DNA from: Alphaproteobacteria bacterium
GTDB taxonomy: Bacteria > Pseudomonadota > Alphaproteobacteria > Rickettsiales > JABDBP01
NCBI GenBank assembly: GCA_013288565.1
Contig: JABDBP010000014.1
Span: 1-41,174, forward strand
DNA: 41,174 nucleotides
Direction: 5' to 3'
The position numbers and the translations under genes were made by a program. Under the pieces are notes generated by a model that saw only the letters and a program-made list of their open reading frames with translations, was not told the origin of the DNA and searched no databases. Positions 33,404 through 41,174 of this stretch are shown in pieces. Each line of letters opens with the position of its first letter. Within the stretch, counting starts at the first letter, position 1.

Positions 33404-34015
33404 CTATGACTCCATGGCAAAAATATTGACAAATTCCTGTATATTTTCTCCAGAAATCAAATCGGCATGTTCTTTTATTTTCTCAATCGGCCAATCCCAC
33501 CATTTTATTTCTAGGAGCTTTTTGATATTTTCCTCATCAAATCTTTTACGGATGAATTTCAGCGGCGCACCAGCTACGATGGCGTAAGGCTCAATGTTTT
33601 TCGCAACCACAGAGCGTGCACCTATAATAGCGCCGTCCCCGATCGTGACGTTGGAAAGTATCAGACTGTTGTTCCCTATCCATACGTCATTGCCGATGCT
33701 TATATCACCATTACTTTCACTATAGGTGTTTTTCGCTGCTTTGGGATAATCCGATTTCAACTTGGCGAAAGGATAGCTGCTAACCGTTTTGGTGTTATGC
33801 TCACCACCCATATAGATAGTAGTATCCGTGCCGAACGAGGAAAATTTGCCGATGTTTATCCGGCATCCCGGCGTTATCAATTTTATGATTAACGAACCAT
33901 AGGTATAATCCCCGACAGTGACTTGCGGATGATTTATATGTTTATTGAGATAAAAGAAATTGGCTACATCTTTTGAGTGAGATTTCGTATTTTTCATAAA
34001 GCCTTCTTTACCCAT
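33404..34015 (-). CDS. CatB-like hexapeptide O-acetyltransferase
   Basis: This 203-aa left-handed beta-helix acetyltransferase is of the Vat/CatB (xenobiotic) type: VTVGDYTYGS, INIGKFSSFG, the catalytic His in MGGEHN, ISIGNDVWIGNNSLI, TIGDGAIIGARSVVAKNIEPYAIVAGAPLKFIRKRF. Such enzymes acetylate chloramphenicol, streptogramins or surface sugars; the target cannot be told apart here. The gene is clearly more AT-rich than tadA and the genes upstream and is likely an acquisition. Confidence 0.9.
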   Translation of the reverse strand: MGKEGFMKNTKSHSKDVANFFYLNKHINHPQVTVGDYTYGSLIIKLITPGCRINIGKFSSFGTDTTIYMGGEHNTKTVSSYPFAKLKSDYPKAAKNTYSESNGDISIGNDVWIGNNSLILSNVTIGDGAIIGARSVVAKNIEPYAIVAGAPLKFIRKRFDEENIKKLLEIKWWDWPIEKIKEHADLISGENIQEFVNIFAMES

Positions 34016-34047
34016 AACACCTTACAAACCCATTCGATTCTTAGGCG

Positions 34048-34443
34048 CTATTCATCCTCGCCGGTGGAGGCAGCCAGGGATTTGATGATGCCCATTACTT
34101 TCCGCCGCACCGCCGGGTCGGAAATCTGGTAGTAATAGCTGACGAGATTTGCTGTTTCCTTGCTGTCCATCCGGCCATGATCGAACGCGGCAGGACTTTC
34201 CGCGAAGCCTTCCCTGGCGTTTTCGTTGAAATCCTCAAAGAAAAAAGCAATCGGCACCGATAGGATTTTCGCGAATGCGTAAAGTCGGCTCGAGCCAACG
34301 CGGTTCACCCCCTTCTCATATTTCTGAATCTGCTGGAAAGTGACGCCGATGGCCTTACCGATGCTTTCCTGGCTGATCCTCAGCATACGCCGCCGAAGCC
34401 GCAGGCGGGAACCGACATGAACATCAACTGGATGCGAAGGCAT
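34048..34443 (-). CDS. XRE-family helix-turn-helix regulator
   Basis: The 131-aa protein has an N-terminal HTH: VGSRLRLRRRMLRISQESIGKAIGVTFQQIQKYEKG, followed by a helical C-terminus (ANLVSYYYQISDPAVRRKVMGIIKSL). Small XRE regulators of this form sit beside lnt in many alphaproteobacteria, so this is a conserved chromosomal regulator, not a phage repressor. Targets unknown. A 125-bp gap separates it from lnt, so it probably has its own promoter. Confidence 0.9.
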   Translation of the reverse strand: MPSHPVDVHVGSRLRLRRRMLRISQESIGKAIGVTFQQIQKYEKGVNRVGSSRLYAFAKILSVPIAFFFEDFNENAREGFAESPAAFDHGRMDSKETANLVSYYYQISDPAVRRKVMGIIKSLAASTGEDE

Positions 34444-34568
34444 ATGATAAATAAAATGTAAACAGGTTTAGGTTTTGTCTTATTTTGGGTAGCGCGACTG
34501 TGCCAAATTCTTACAGAACGCCGAACAGACAGCAAACGCTCCGGTTTTTCAAGAGTAAACCTTGGAAT

Positions 34569-36116
34569 TTATGGTTTTTTGCAGGAAAAAATCGCGAAGA
34601 AACCTAAAATCGAAATTATAAGTAGAATAACTGTAAGCCCAGCTCTACTAAAGATTGTATCCGTCCGGCCATCCGCACTATTCGCCAGAACAATTTCTGA
34701 TTGCAGATTGCCCTTTTTATTCAAGCCAAGTTTCGCAATCACCCGGCCATAACGATCAATCGTCCCGGAAATGCCGGAATTAGCAGCGCGAACTACCGGA
34801 ATTCCCTCCTCGACCGCCCGTAGCCTCGCCGCCTCAAAATGCTGATAAGGTCCGGTGCTTGTGCCGTACCAAGCATCATTAGTCACGTTGATTATTGTAT
34901 CGGGACGGCTTGCCGTTTCTACAACCCTATGCGGGAAAATTATTTCGTAACAGATCAACGCACCAATTTTCACACCATTCGGTAAAACTATAGTTTTCGG
35001 GCCTTCGCCCTTGGAAAAATCACCGCCGCTGCCGGCCACACTATCCACGAACGGTAAGAACTTTCTGAACGGCACATATTCGCCGAACGGCACCAGGTGC
35101 GATTTGTCATAAACGCCGATGATGCTGCCCTCGTCGTCTAGAAGGAAAAAACTGTTCCAGAATTTATAATTTTTTTCGCTCTCTCCCTCCATCCTTAATC
35201 CCCCGGTGGCGAGATACGATCCTTCCGGCATGACATCTGCTATGGCGCGGCGTAACTGCGGCTGCTCCTCCAGCAGGAACGACACGGCTGATTCCGGCCA
35301 GACTATGAGATTATCGGGGAGGTATTTATTGGTATATGAAGTCAGCTCAAGATGGGCGAGGAAATTATTTTTCCGCTCACTCGGATCCCATTTGAATTTC
35401 TGTGGGATGTCTGCCTGGATGAGATTCACCTGGATTTTCCTACCCCAGACCATCGCGTTTTCCAGTCGTACCCAACCGAAAATTAATATCGCAATGATAG
35501 TGGCTAGAATCAGCGCAACTGGGATTATTCTTCGCCCGGGGCGGAAAAAAACATAAGGCGTTGCGCCAAATATCACTGCTACGAGGCCGAGTCCCCAAAC
35601 GCCGGTTATCGAGGCAATTTGGATGAAATAATCAGAGAAATCCCAAGAATAGCCGATGAGGTTCCAAGGAAATCCGCCGATGTAGAGATACCCGCGCGCC
35701 AGTTCGGCTATTACCCAGAAACAGCTGAATATCAGGACGTTCCGCCAGCCGGCCTTAGGAATCATATAGGTAAATAGGGCAGCGAACCCAGTGGAAGTTG
35801 CGAGCAAGGCGGGAAGGCCAAGCGCCGCAAACGGCACCAGCCAGGCAAATTTCATCAGGTCGATCAGGAGCGCATTGGCTATCCAGTAAAGTCCTGCGGT
35901 GAAAAACCCGAACCCGCACCACCAACCGGTTAGGAAGGCTTGTTTTTTTGAGGTGGCGCCGTCCAATATCAATAGGAACGGTGTAAATACAAATAATGCC
36001 GGGAATAGGTAAAAGGGCGGTAAGCTAAGGGCCAGAAGGGCGCCGAGGAAGAACAGCGCCGCGCATTTCTTATACCCTTTAAGGCTTTCTAATTTTTCAG
36101 TGATAGCGAATTTCAT
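34569..36116 (-). CDS. lnt: Apolipoprotein N-acyltransferase
   Basis: Lnt adds the third acyl chain to lipoproteins in the inner membrane. The 515-aa protein has about six N-terminal transmembrane helices, then the nitrilase domain with the triad: Glu in LIVWPESAV, Lys in DKSHLVPFGEYVPF and Cys in GALICYEIIFP. INVTNDAWYG and QHFEAARLRAVEEGIPVVRAANSG follow. A last helix anchors the C-terminus. It overlaps corC by four bases. Confidence 0.96.
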   Translation of the reverse strand: MKFAITEKLESLKGYKKCAALFFLGALLALSLPPFYLFPALFVFTPFLLILDGATSKKQAFLTGWWCGFGFFTAGLYWIANALLIDLMKFAWLVPFAALGLPALLATSTGFAALFTYMIPKAGWRNVLIFSCFWVIAELARGYLYIGGFPWNLIGYSWDFSDYFIQIASITGVWGLGLVAVIFGATPYVFFRPGRRIIPVALILATIIAILIFGWVRLENAMVWGRKIQVNLIQADIPQKFKWDPSERKNNFLAHLELTSYTNKYLPDNLIVWPESAVSFLLEEQPQLRRAIADVMPEGSYLATGGLRMEGESEKNYKFWNSFFLLDDEGSIIGVYDKSHLVPFGEYVPFRKFLPFVDSVAGSGGDFSKGEGPKTIVLPNGVKIGALICYEIIFPHRVVETASRPDTIINVTNDAWYGTSTGPYQHFEAARLRAVEEGIPVVRAANSGISGTIDRYGRVIAKLGLNKKGNLQSEIVLANSADGRTDTIFSRAGLTVILLIISILGFFAIFSCKKP

Positions 36117-37021
36117 CCGGCGGCGGAATTTTCCTGCGGGATATTTTTCCTGATCAAGATTTTTTTCACTCGCCGATTATCGGCATCCAGTACTTCGAAC
36201 GCGAGACCGGTCGAATGGTCGATAATTTCGCCCTTTATCGGCACACGGCCGAGCCTGGTGAAAATCATGCCACCCAGCGTGTCGAAATTTTCTTTTTCCT
36301 CGTCGGAGAAAATTTTTAAGCCCAATTTTTCCTCCAAAACCCCGATCGGCATGGTGGCAGCGGCTTCGAACGCAAAACTGTCTATCTGCGAAAAATCATG
36401 CTCGCTTTCCGATTCATCGTGCTCGTCCTCAATTTCGCCGACGATTTTCTCCATCAAATCCTCCATCGTCACCAACCCTTTGACACCGCCATATTCGTCA
36501 ATAACGAGCGCGATGTGTGCGCGGCGGACGCGCATCCTAGCCAGCAAATCGATTATATGCATGGATGGCGGAATGAATAATATCGGCCTGAGTATTTCCT
36601 TTAGCGCAAATGCCCGGTCGCCGCCCAGATAAGGGAACAAATCTTTCACATGGATGAAGCCTTTTGCCTCGTCTAGCGTTTTCCGGTAAACCGGGAACCT
36701 GGTGTGTTTCTTCTCGGCGATGAATTTTTCAAACTCGGCAAGAGTAATGCTTTCATTCACCGCATCGATATATGCGCGCGGCGTCATCACCTGATCGACG
36801 CGCAAATCGGCGAACGCCAGCACGTTCGAGAGCATCTGCTTTTCCTCAGGATCGATTTTTTCTCCGCTTTCCTCGCGCGACTCGATCAATTCCTCAAACG
36901 ATTCTTTGAACGATTCTGATTTTGGCCTGAGCCAGCGCATCAGGTTTTTCAAAACCTCCCTAACCGCCGCACCGGAAACGCTTTCCTCTGGCTTTTTATT
37001 TTCCCCGTTCATAGCATTCAT
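36113..37021 (-). CDS. HlyC/CorC-type CBS-domain protein
   Basis: The 302-aa soluble protein has two CBS domains (VMTPRAYIDAVNES..FPVYRKTLDEAKGFIHVKDLF and a second unit with HIALVIDEYGGVKGLVTMEDLMEKIVGEI). A C-terminal CorC_HlyC transporter-associated domain follows (MIFTRLGRVPIKGEII). Located between ybeY and lnt as is usual in proteobacteria, where the homologue (ybeX) is linked to ribosome and Mg2+ or Co2+ homeostasis. There is no membrane domain. Confidence 0.94.
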   Translation of the reverse strand: MNAMNGENKKPEESVSGAAVREVLKNLMRWLRPKSESFKESFEELIESREESGEKIDPEEKQMLSNVLAFADLRVDQVMTPRAYIDAVNESITLAEFEKFIAEKKHTRFPVYRKTLDEAKGFIHVKDLFPYLGGDRAFALKEILRPILFIPPSMHIIDLLARMRVRRAHIALVIDEYGGVKGLVTMEDLMEKIVGEIEDEHDESESEHDFSQIDSFAFEAAATMPIGVLEEKLGLKIFSDEEKENFDTLGGMIFTRLGRVPIKGEIIDHSTGLAFEVLDADNRRVKKILIRKNIPQENSAAG

Positions 37022-37575
37022 ATAATATAAGGATTGTTTATTCCGTATCTTTTCAACACTTCAATCTCCAGTTTTTCCATTTGCTTTCCGTGATCGTATC
37101 CCGCCAAGTGTAGCGCTGCGTGTATTAACAGATGCCGCAGATGGTCAGAAAACTTTTTTCCTTGCGTGGCCGCTTCCCTTTTCACTGTTTCATATGCCAC
37201 CACAATATCGCCCAGCATAACAAAATCCGGTGTAAATTTCCGGTAATTTTTTAAGTTCAATTCCTCAAGCGGGAATGAAAGCACGTTGGTCGGCTTATCT
37301 TTTCCGCGGAATTGATGATTCAAACCCCTCACCGTTTCATCGTTTGCCAGCATCAAATTAATTTCAATCGCGAAAAAATGTTTAGCGAGTGGCGTGACTG
37401 CAATTGCAGCAACACAGATTTCAAAACAGAAATCCTTCAACCCGGAAATCTCCCGCCGGAATCTTTTATCATCAACCGCGACTTCTATGCGGTATTCAAT
37501 TCTCCCTGGAATCCCCGGTCTTTCTGCCTTTGCCTTCCCTTTTCTCCTGGCGATCATGTTTTTCATATGCCTCAA
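37018..37575 (-). CDS. ybeY: Endoribonuclease YbeY
   Basis: YbeY is a metal-dependent RNase in 16S rRNA maturation and ribosome quality control. Motifs: INLMLANDETVRGLNHQFRGKDKPTNVLSFP, LGDIVVAYETVKREA, and the zinc site HLLIHAALHLAGYDHGKQM (three His; the usual HG is HA). The first 20-25 residues are Lys/Arg-rich and overlap the end of phoH by 62-80 bp, because ATG can be at 37575, 37566 or 37557. No clear later ATG or GTG exists before the conserved part, so an unusually long overlap seems real. It overlaps corC by four bases. Confidence 0.9.
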   Translation of the reverse strand: MRHMKNMIARRKGKAKAERPGIPGRIEYRIEVAVDDKRFRREISGLKDFCFEICVAAIAVTPLAKHFFAIEINLMLANDETVRGLNHQFRGKDKPTNVLSFPLEELNLKNYRKFTPDFVMLGDIVVAYETVKREAATQGKKFSDHLRHLLIHAALHLAGYDHGKQMEKLEIEVLKRYGINNPYII

Positions 37576-38497
37576 CTATTTTTACCGTCAATTCATGGCG
37601 CACGATGTCGGTATGCTCGAACCGAACGAACTCTATCCCCGCGATGCCTTTCAATTTCTGTATAGCATCGCGCAGGCCAGATTTTTGGCTTCCCGGCAGA
37701 TCGGTCTGGGATAAATCACCGGAAACCGACATGCGCGAACCTTCGCCGAGCCGCGTCAAAAACATTTTCATTTGGGTGGTGGTGGCGTTCTGCGCCTCGT
37801 CCAGAATGATGAAGGCATGGCTGAGCGTGCGACCGCGCATAAAGGCGAGCGGCGCGATTTCGATTTCGCCGAGCTCCAGGCATTTGTTGACGCGGTCGGA
37901 AGGCATCATATCGTAAAGCGCGTCATAGAGCGGACGGAGATAAGGATCAACCTTTTCCTTCAAATCTCCCGGCAGGAACCCGAGCTTTTCCCCGGCCTCG
38001 ACCGCAGGACGCGAGAGGATTATGCGATCGACTTTCTTCTCCAAAAACATCGCCACGGCGGCAGCGACGGCGAGGTAGGTTTTTCCAGTCCCCGCCGGGC
38101 CGGAGGCAAAGGTCAATTCCCGGTGCATCAACGCTTTCATATAATCGGCCTGGTGCGGGGAATAGGGGAAAATTTGCTTGCGCTGGGTTTTGATTATTAC
38201 GTCTTTTTTGAAATCTTGACCGTTTTTTCCCGCACCGGCCATCCTTATCGCGGCGTCGATATCCGCCATACCGACCGACTGGTTCTTCTCGAGCTTTGCG
38301 TAGATGGCTTCGAGTACCATCTTAGCGATTTTCACATTACTTTCATCACCTGCCAATGCCACAGTATTGCCACGGCTGGAGGCAGAAACGCCGAGTTTTT
38401 CCTCAATGCGGGCGAGATTTTTATCCTCCTCGCCGAACAAAAGCGAGAGCAATTTATTATCGCCGAAGGTAAGAAGGATTTGTTTTTCGCCGTTCAC
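37496..38497 (-). CDS. PhoH-like ATPase (YbeZ)
   Basis: This 333-aa P-loop ATPase has an N-terminal KH-like domain, then QADYMKALMHRELTFASGPAGTGKTYLAVA (Walker A), RPAVEAGEKLGFLPGD, AFIILDEAQNATTTQMKMFLTR (Walker B) and SGDLSQTDLP. It acts with YbeY in RNA processing and overlaps its start. The basic tail (KREGKGRKTGDSREN) is encoded in the overlap zone. Confidence 0.95.
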   Translation of the reverse strand: MNGEKQILLTFGDNKLLSLLFGEEDKNLARIEEKLGVSASSRGNTVALAGDESNVKIAKMVLEAIYAKLEKNQSVGMADIDAAIRMAGAGKNGQDFKKDVIIKTQRKQIFPYSPHQADYMKALMHRELTFASGPAGTGKTYLAVAAAVAMFLEKKVDRIILSRPAVEAGEKLGFLPGDLKEKVDPYLRPLYDALYDMMPSDRVNKCLELGEIEIAPLAFMRGRTLSHAFIILDEAQNATTTQMKMFLTRLGEGSRMSVSGDLSQTDLPGSQKSGLRDAIQKLKGIAGIEFVRFEHTDIVRHELTVKIVEAYEKHDRQEKREGKGRKTGDSREN

Positions 38498-39873
38498 TAT
38501 ACAATTTTCCTTATATGGTTATATCTGTTTTCTTCCCCAGTCTCAATCATCTTCCCAGCCAGGCTGCTGCCGCGCGCCATCGTGATTTTTACCAACGCGA
38601 GCCGTCCAGCATAATCTTCCGCACTGTTAACATGCACCGACTGCATATAGGCGCTTTTGCCCATGATCTGCCCCGCATATTTTCCCTTGCGGTCGAATAA
38701 TATTTCCATCTCTTGGGCTAAGCATGATTCGTTGAATTTCCGCTGCTGCTCGGCAATTAATTCCTGCAAAACCTGTAATCTTTCTGATTTTATTTCATCT
38801 GGGATTTGGCTGTCCATATCCGCGGCCGGCGTACCGGGGCGCGGAGAATATTTGAACGAATAGCATTGCGCGTAGCCAACTTCCTTCACCAAATTAAGCG
38901 TGGCCAAGAAATCGGCATCCGATTCTCCGGGAAACCCAACTATGAAATCCGAGGAGAATGCGATATCAGGCCGCGTGCGGCGCAGCTTCTCTATAACTTT
39001 CCGGTAATAATCCGCATCGTGCTTGCGGTTCATTGCTTTCAAGATTTTATCGGAGCCCGATTGTACCGGCAGATGCAGAAACGGCATCAGTTTTTCTTCC
39101 GCCCCATGCGCCGCGATTAATTCATCGTCCATATCAAGCGGGTGGGAGGTGGTGTATCGGATACGCTTTAATCCAGGGATTTTTGCCAGATGTTTTATCA
39201 ATTTCGCCAGGTTCCAAACCTCGCCGTCCGGCCCCGCACCGTGATAAGCATTGACATTCTGGCCAAGCAGGGTGATTTCCATCGCCCCGTTTTCGACAAG
39301 TTTTAATCCCTCGCGGTGGATTTCCGGCACGGACCGCGAATATTCCGCACCGCGCGTGTAGGGAACGACGCAGAAAGTGCAGAACTGATCACAGCCTTCC
39401 TGAATCGAGAGAAATTCCGAGACATTGCCACCCTTCGGCTCAGGGAGTGAATCGAATTTGGAAATCTCTGGGAATTCCAAATCAATCAAACCATTCACTC
39501 GTTTTCCGTTCGCGGCTTTTTTCACCAAATCCGGCAGTCGATGATAGCTTTGCGGCCCAACGACAATATCCACGAACGGCGCCCGGGCGAAAATTTCATG
39601 CCCCTCCGCCTGCGCCACGCAACCGGCGACGGCGATTATCATCTCCCGCCCGGATTTTTTCATCCGCTCCTTTTCTTGCCGGATGCGACCGAGTTCGGAA
39701 TAAATTTTTTCCGCCGCCTTCTCCCGGATGTGGCAGGTGTTCAACACCACCATATCGGAATCCGAATAATCCAGAGCCTCGGCAAACCCAAGCGGTGCCA
39801 GCAAATCCGCCATTTTGCCGGAATCATAAACGTTCATCTGACAGCCGTACGATTTTATGAAGAGTTTTTTCAT
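38497..39873 (-). CDS. miaB: tRNA-2-methylthio-N6-dimethylallyladenosine synthase
   Basis: MiaB methylthiolates i6A37 of tRNAs. The 458-aa protein has UPF0004 domain Cys residues ([27 protein letters not shown]), the radical-SAM cluster [15 protein letters not shown], and a TRAM domain near 385-445 ([20 protein letters not shown]). The stop overlaps phoH by one base and the start overlaps the plsC end by four. Confidence 0.97.
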   Translation of the reverse strand: MKKLFIKSYGCQMNVYDSGKMADLLAPLGFAEALDYSDSDMVVLNTCHIREKAAEKIYSELGRIRQEKERMKKSGREMIIAVAGCVAQAEGHEIFARAPFVDIVVGPQSYHRLPDLVKKAANGKRVNGLIDLEFPEISKFDSLPEPKGGNVSEFLSIQEGCDQFCTFCVVPYTRGAEYSRSVPEIHREGLKLVENGAMEITLLGQNVNAYHGAGPDGEVWNLAKLIKHLAKIPGLKRIRYTTSHPLDMDDELIAAHGAEEKLMPFLHLPVQSGSDKILKAMNRKHDADYYRKVIEKLRRTRPDIAFSSDFIVGFPGESDADFLATLNLVKEVGYAQCYSFKYSPRPGTPAADMDSQIPDEIKSERLQVLQELIAEQQRKFNESCLAQEMEILFDRKGKYAGQIMGKSAYMQSVHVNSAEDYAGRLALVKITMARGSSLAGKMIETGEENRYNHIRKIV

Positions 39874-40664
39874 GATTCGGCCCCTGCTCTCCTCCCCGTC
39901 AGTGCATGAGCAACCGAGCCGGAGATTTTTTCATAACAATAATCCGCCGCTTCTTTTCGCGATTTGAAATCGGCCGCCGCTACGGCCGGGTAAAATTCCA
40001 CTTCGGCGGTGACACTATAAAACTTCAGCAATTGCCAGAGATGTGGCACCAGGCTCATCTCGCCGTACCAGGCAAAATAGGGGCGCTGATGGATACCGAT
40101 CGGAATGTTATTGATGCGGGTATAGACTATCGAAACCGGCTGCACCCATAGTTTTTTCCCGCCGAGATCGTGCTCAAGCAGCGTGAACATTGAGGATTTG
40201 AAGGGCAGAACACGGTTGCCATTGCTAGTGGTGCCTTCGGCAAAAAGCGTAAGCCCATCGCCCTGCATGAAAAGTTTTTTTATTTTTTCTATGTTAGCCT
40301 CGGTTTTGCTGACGTTTCTATCGATAAAAATACAATCGATAAACCGGGCCGACCAGCCGAAAACCGGCCAATCGTTCACTTCCTGCTTGGCGACGAACGG
40401 TTTTTTTATCAAGTGCCAGAGCACGAGAATATCCAGGTACGAACTGTGATTGGAGACATAAAGTGCCGGCATTCCTTTGGCGGGCTTGCCCTTTACTTTG
40501 ATCTTTATGTTGATGATGTGGATTAAAAGCCAGCACATCAGCGCATGCGCCTTTAATTTCCGGGGTGAGCCGAAAGCGTGCAATATGCCGATTATGGGAA
40601 GCAATACAGAGATAACCAGAACGACCAACGCCGCCCGGATCACCGGGAAGAAATCATTCTGCAT
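39870..40664 (-). CDS. plsC: 1-acyl-sn-glycerol-3-phosphate acyltransferase
   Basis: PlsC acylates lysophosphatidic acid to phosphatidic acid. The 264-aa protein has an N-terminal transmembrane anchor, the H-x4-D motif in [26 protein letters not shown] and FAEGTTSNG (acyl-acceptor motif). The upstream neighbour is an OlsB-like gene, and this pair can act together in ornithine-lipid synthesis (OlsA/OlsB), so PlsC could have that second role; that is inference. Confidence 0.92.
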   Translation of the reverse strand: MQNDFFPVIRAALVVLVISVLLPIIGILHAFGSPRKLKAHALMCWLLIHIINIKIKVKGKPAKGMPALYVSNHSSYLDILVLWHLIKKPFVAKQEVNDWPVFGWSARFIDCIFIDRNVSKTEANIEKIKKLFMQGDGLTLFAEGTTSNGNRVLPFKSSMFTLLEHDLGGKKLWVQPVSIVYTRINNIPIGIHQRPYFAWYGEMSLVPHLWQLLKFYSVTAEVEFYPAVAAADFKSRKEAADYCYEKISGSVAHALTGRRAGAES

Positions 40665-41174
40665 TTCGGTTGAGGTTCGGCGTATAGCGATTGGCGTATT
40701 TTTCGGTTATCAGATCAATTTTCAAGATGATGCAAATATCGGTGGTGTTGTAGGCGTAATCTACCACCGCACCATTGCCCACCATGCCGCCGAGCCGGAT
40801 GTATCCCTTGATTAGTGGTGGCAAAGTGGCAGCTAGCCTATTGGAATCTAATAATTCCGGCGATATGGAATCCATTTTGATATATCTTCCGGGCGCGGCG
40901 CGGGCGCGGAACTCTTCCGGCGCCAGGCGGCTGTTATATAAGTATGATAGATGCTGGGCATGAATTTCCGGGTCAGCTCCGGGGAAACTGGCGCAACCAA
41001 ACAGCAGTTTTATGTCGTAATGCGTCACATAAGCCCCGATGCCGCGCCAGAGCAGCTGCATCGTCGCCCGATCCCGGTAATGCTTATGTACGCAGGAACG
41101 TCCAAGCTCCAGGATTTCGCCCCGGGTTTGTAAAATGGGCGATATGTCGAATTCGGATTCGCTGTAAAACCGGC
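40654..41174 (-). CDS. OlsB-like GNAT N-acyltransferase, 5' end outside window
   Basis: The open frame continues through the right window edge. I translated 41062-41174 by hand and it reads on as RFYSESEFDISPILQTRG then EILELGRSCVHKHYRDRATM. This is the ornithine/hemolysin-like N-acyltransferase pattern: ELGRSCV, YR, LLWRGIGAYV, LLFGCASFPGADPEIHAQ and LSYLYNS. OlsB makes lyso-ornithine lipid from ornithine and 3-hydroxyacyl-ACP. The internal ATG at 41061 is not the start. It overlaps plsC by 11 bases. Confidence 0.85.
   Translation of the reverse strand, partial: RFYSESEFDISPILQTRGEILELGRSCVHKHYRDRATMQLLWRGIGAYVTHYDIKLLFGCASFPGADPEIHAQHLSYLYNSRLAPEEFRARAAPGRYIKMDSISPELLDSNRLAATLPPLIKGYIRLGGMVGNGAVVDYAYNTTDICIILKIDLITEKYANRYTPNLNRNAE

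Noticed and set aside
1-41174. tRNA, rRNA or known riboswitch
   Set aside because: No cloverleaf, rRNA segment or riboswitch core recognised on either strand by eye; a tRNAscan and Rfam search would be needed to exclude them fully.

Overview
The window reads as chromosome of a deep-branching, free-living-type alphaproteobacterium. The evidence is the gene order miaB-phoH-ybeY-corC-lnt-XRE behind plsC and an OlsB-like N-acyltransferase, a DUF721/DciA gene, and three near-perfect CtrA boxes (TTAA-N7-TTAACC) placed the same distance from a -10 element. Biosynthetic genes (ilvD, hisC, chorismate mutase, argH, leuD) argue against a reduced obligate symbiont. Genus cannot be fixed from the sequence alone.

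Layout. 1-2.4 kb: dciA (cut by the left edge), rnhB, a polytopic membrane protein and a DUF378 protein, all on the minus strand with clear terminators. 2.5-8.3 kb: an accessory block with a GT8-like/DUF115 fusion protein, two tandem Hanks-type Ser/Thr kinases with related promoters, and between them a 60-aa secreted peptide under a CtrA box. 8.3-13.2 kb: a 2Fe-2S protein, chorismate mutase, hisC, a Lys/Pro-rich lipoprotein and ilvD. 13.3-14.6 kb: about 550 bp consisting almost entirely of consecutive hairpins, overlapping a 123-codon ORF, followed by a CtrA-boxed orphan response regulator. 14.6-20.2 kb: a secreted ankyrin protein and dnaE. 20.6-24.2 kb: a GT2 glycosyltransferase, a flippase-like protein, a redoxin, a 50-aa ORF and a haem-oxygenase-like diiron protein. 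24.2-32.3 kb: argH, nadK, a dolichol-kinase-like gene, leuD, an RDD protein, dprA, plsY, ffh and a CDF transporter. 32.4-41.2 kb: a CtrA-boxed unknown gene, tadA, an AT-rich acetyltransferase, XRE, lnt, corC, ybeY, phoH, miaB, plsC and the olsB-like gene (cut by the right edge).

Two things stand out. First, the hairpin array at 13344-13892: at least twelve adjacent stem-loops, a start codon and ribosome binding site shown exactly in one loop, a stop codon inside a 14-15 bp stem, and a terminator-like hairpin at the end. It looks like a large structured RNA or a heavily structured mRNA that I do not recognise. Second, palindromic elements that create gene boundaries. Two 273/274-bp elements (3225-3497 and 20634-20907) share short conserved junction blocks and a predicted three-way-junction fold, but have entirely different arm sequences. 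One is read in frame as a 91-codon linker inside the glycosyltransferase/DUF115 gene; the other supplies the first six codons of the GT2 gene. Two unrelated palindromes (16622-16752 and 21871-21947) each contain the stop codon of one gene and the start codon of the next.

The CtrA-boxed genes (secreted peptide, response regulator, unknown 150-aa protein) would form a small cell-cycle-linked regulon. All functional statements are from reading motifs; no database search was run.
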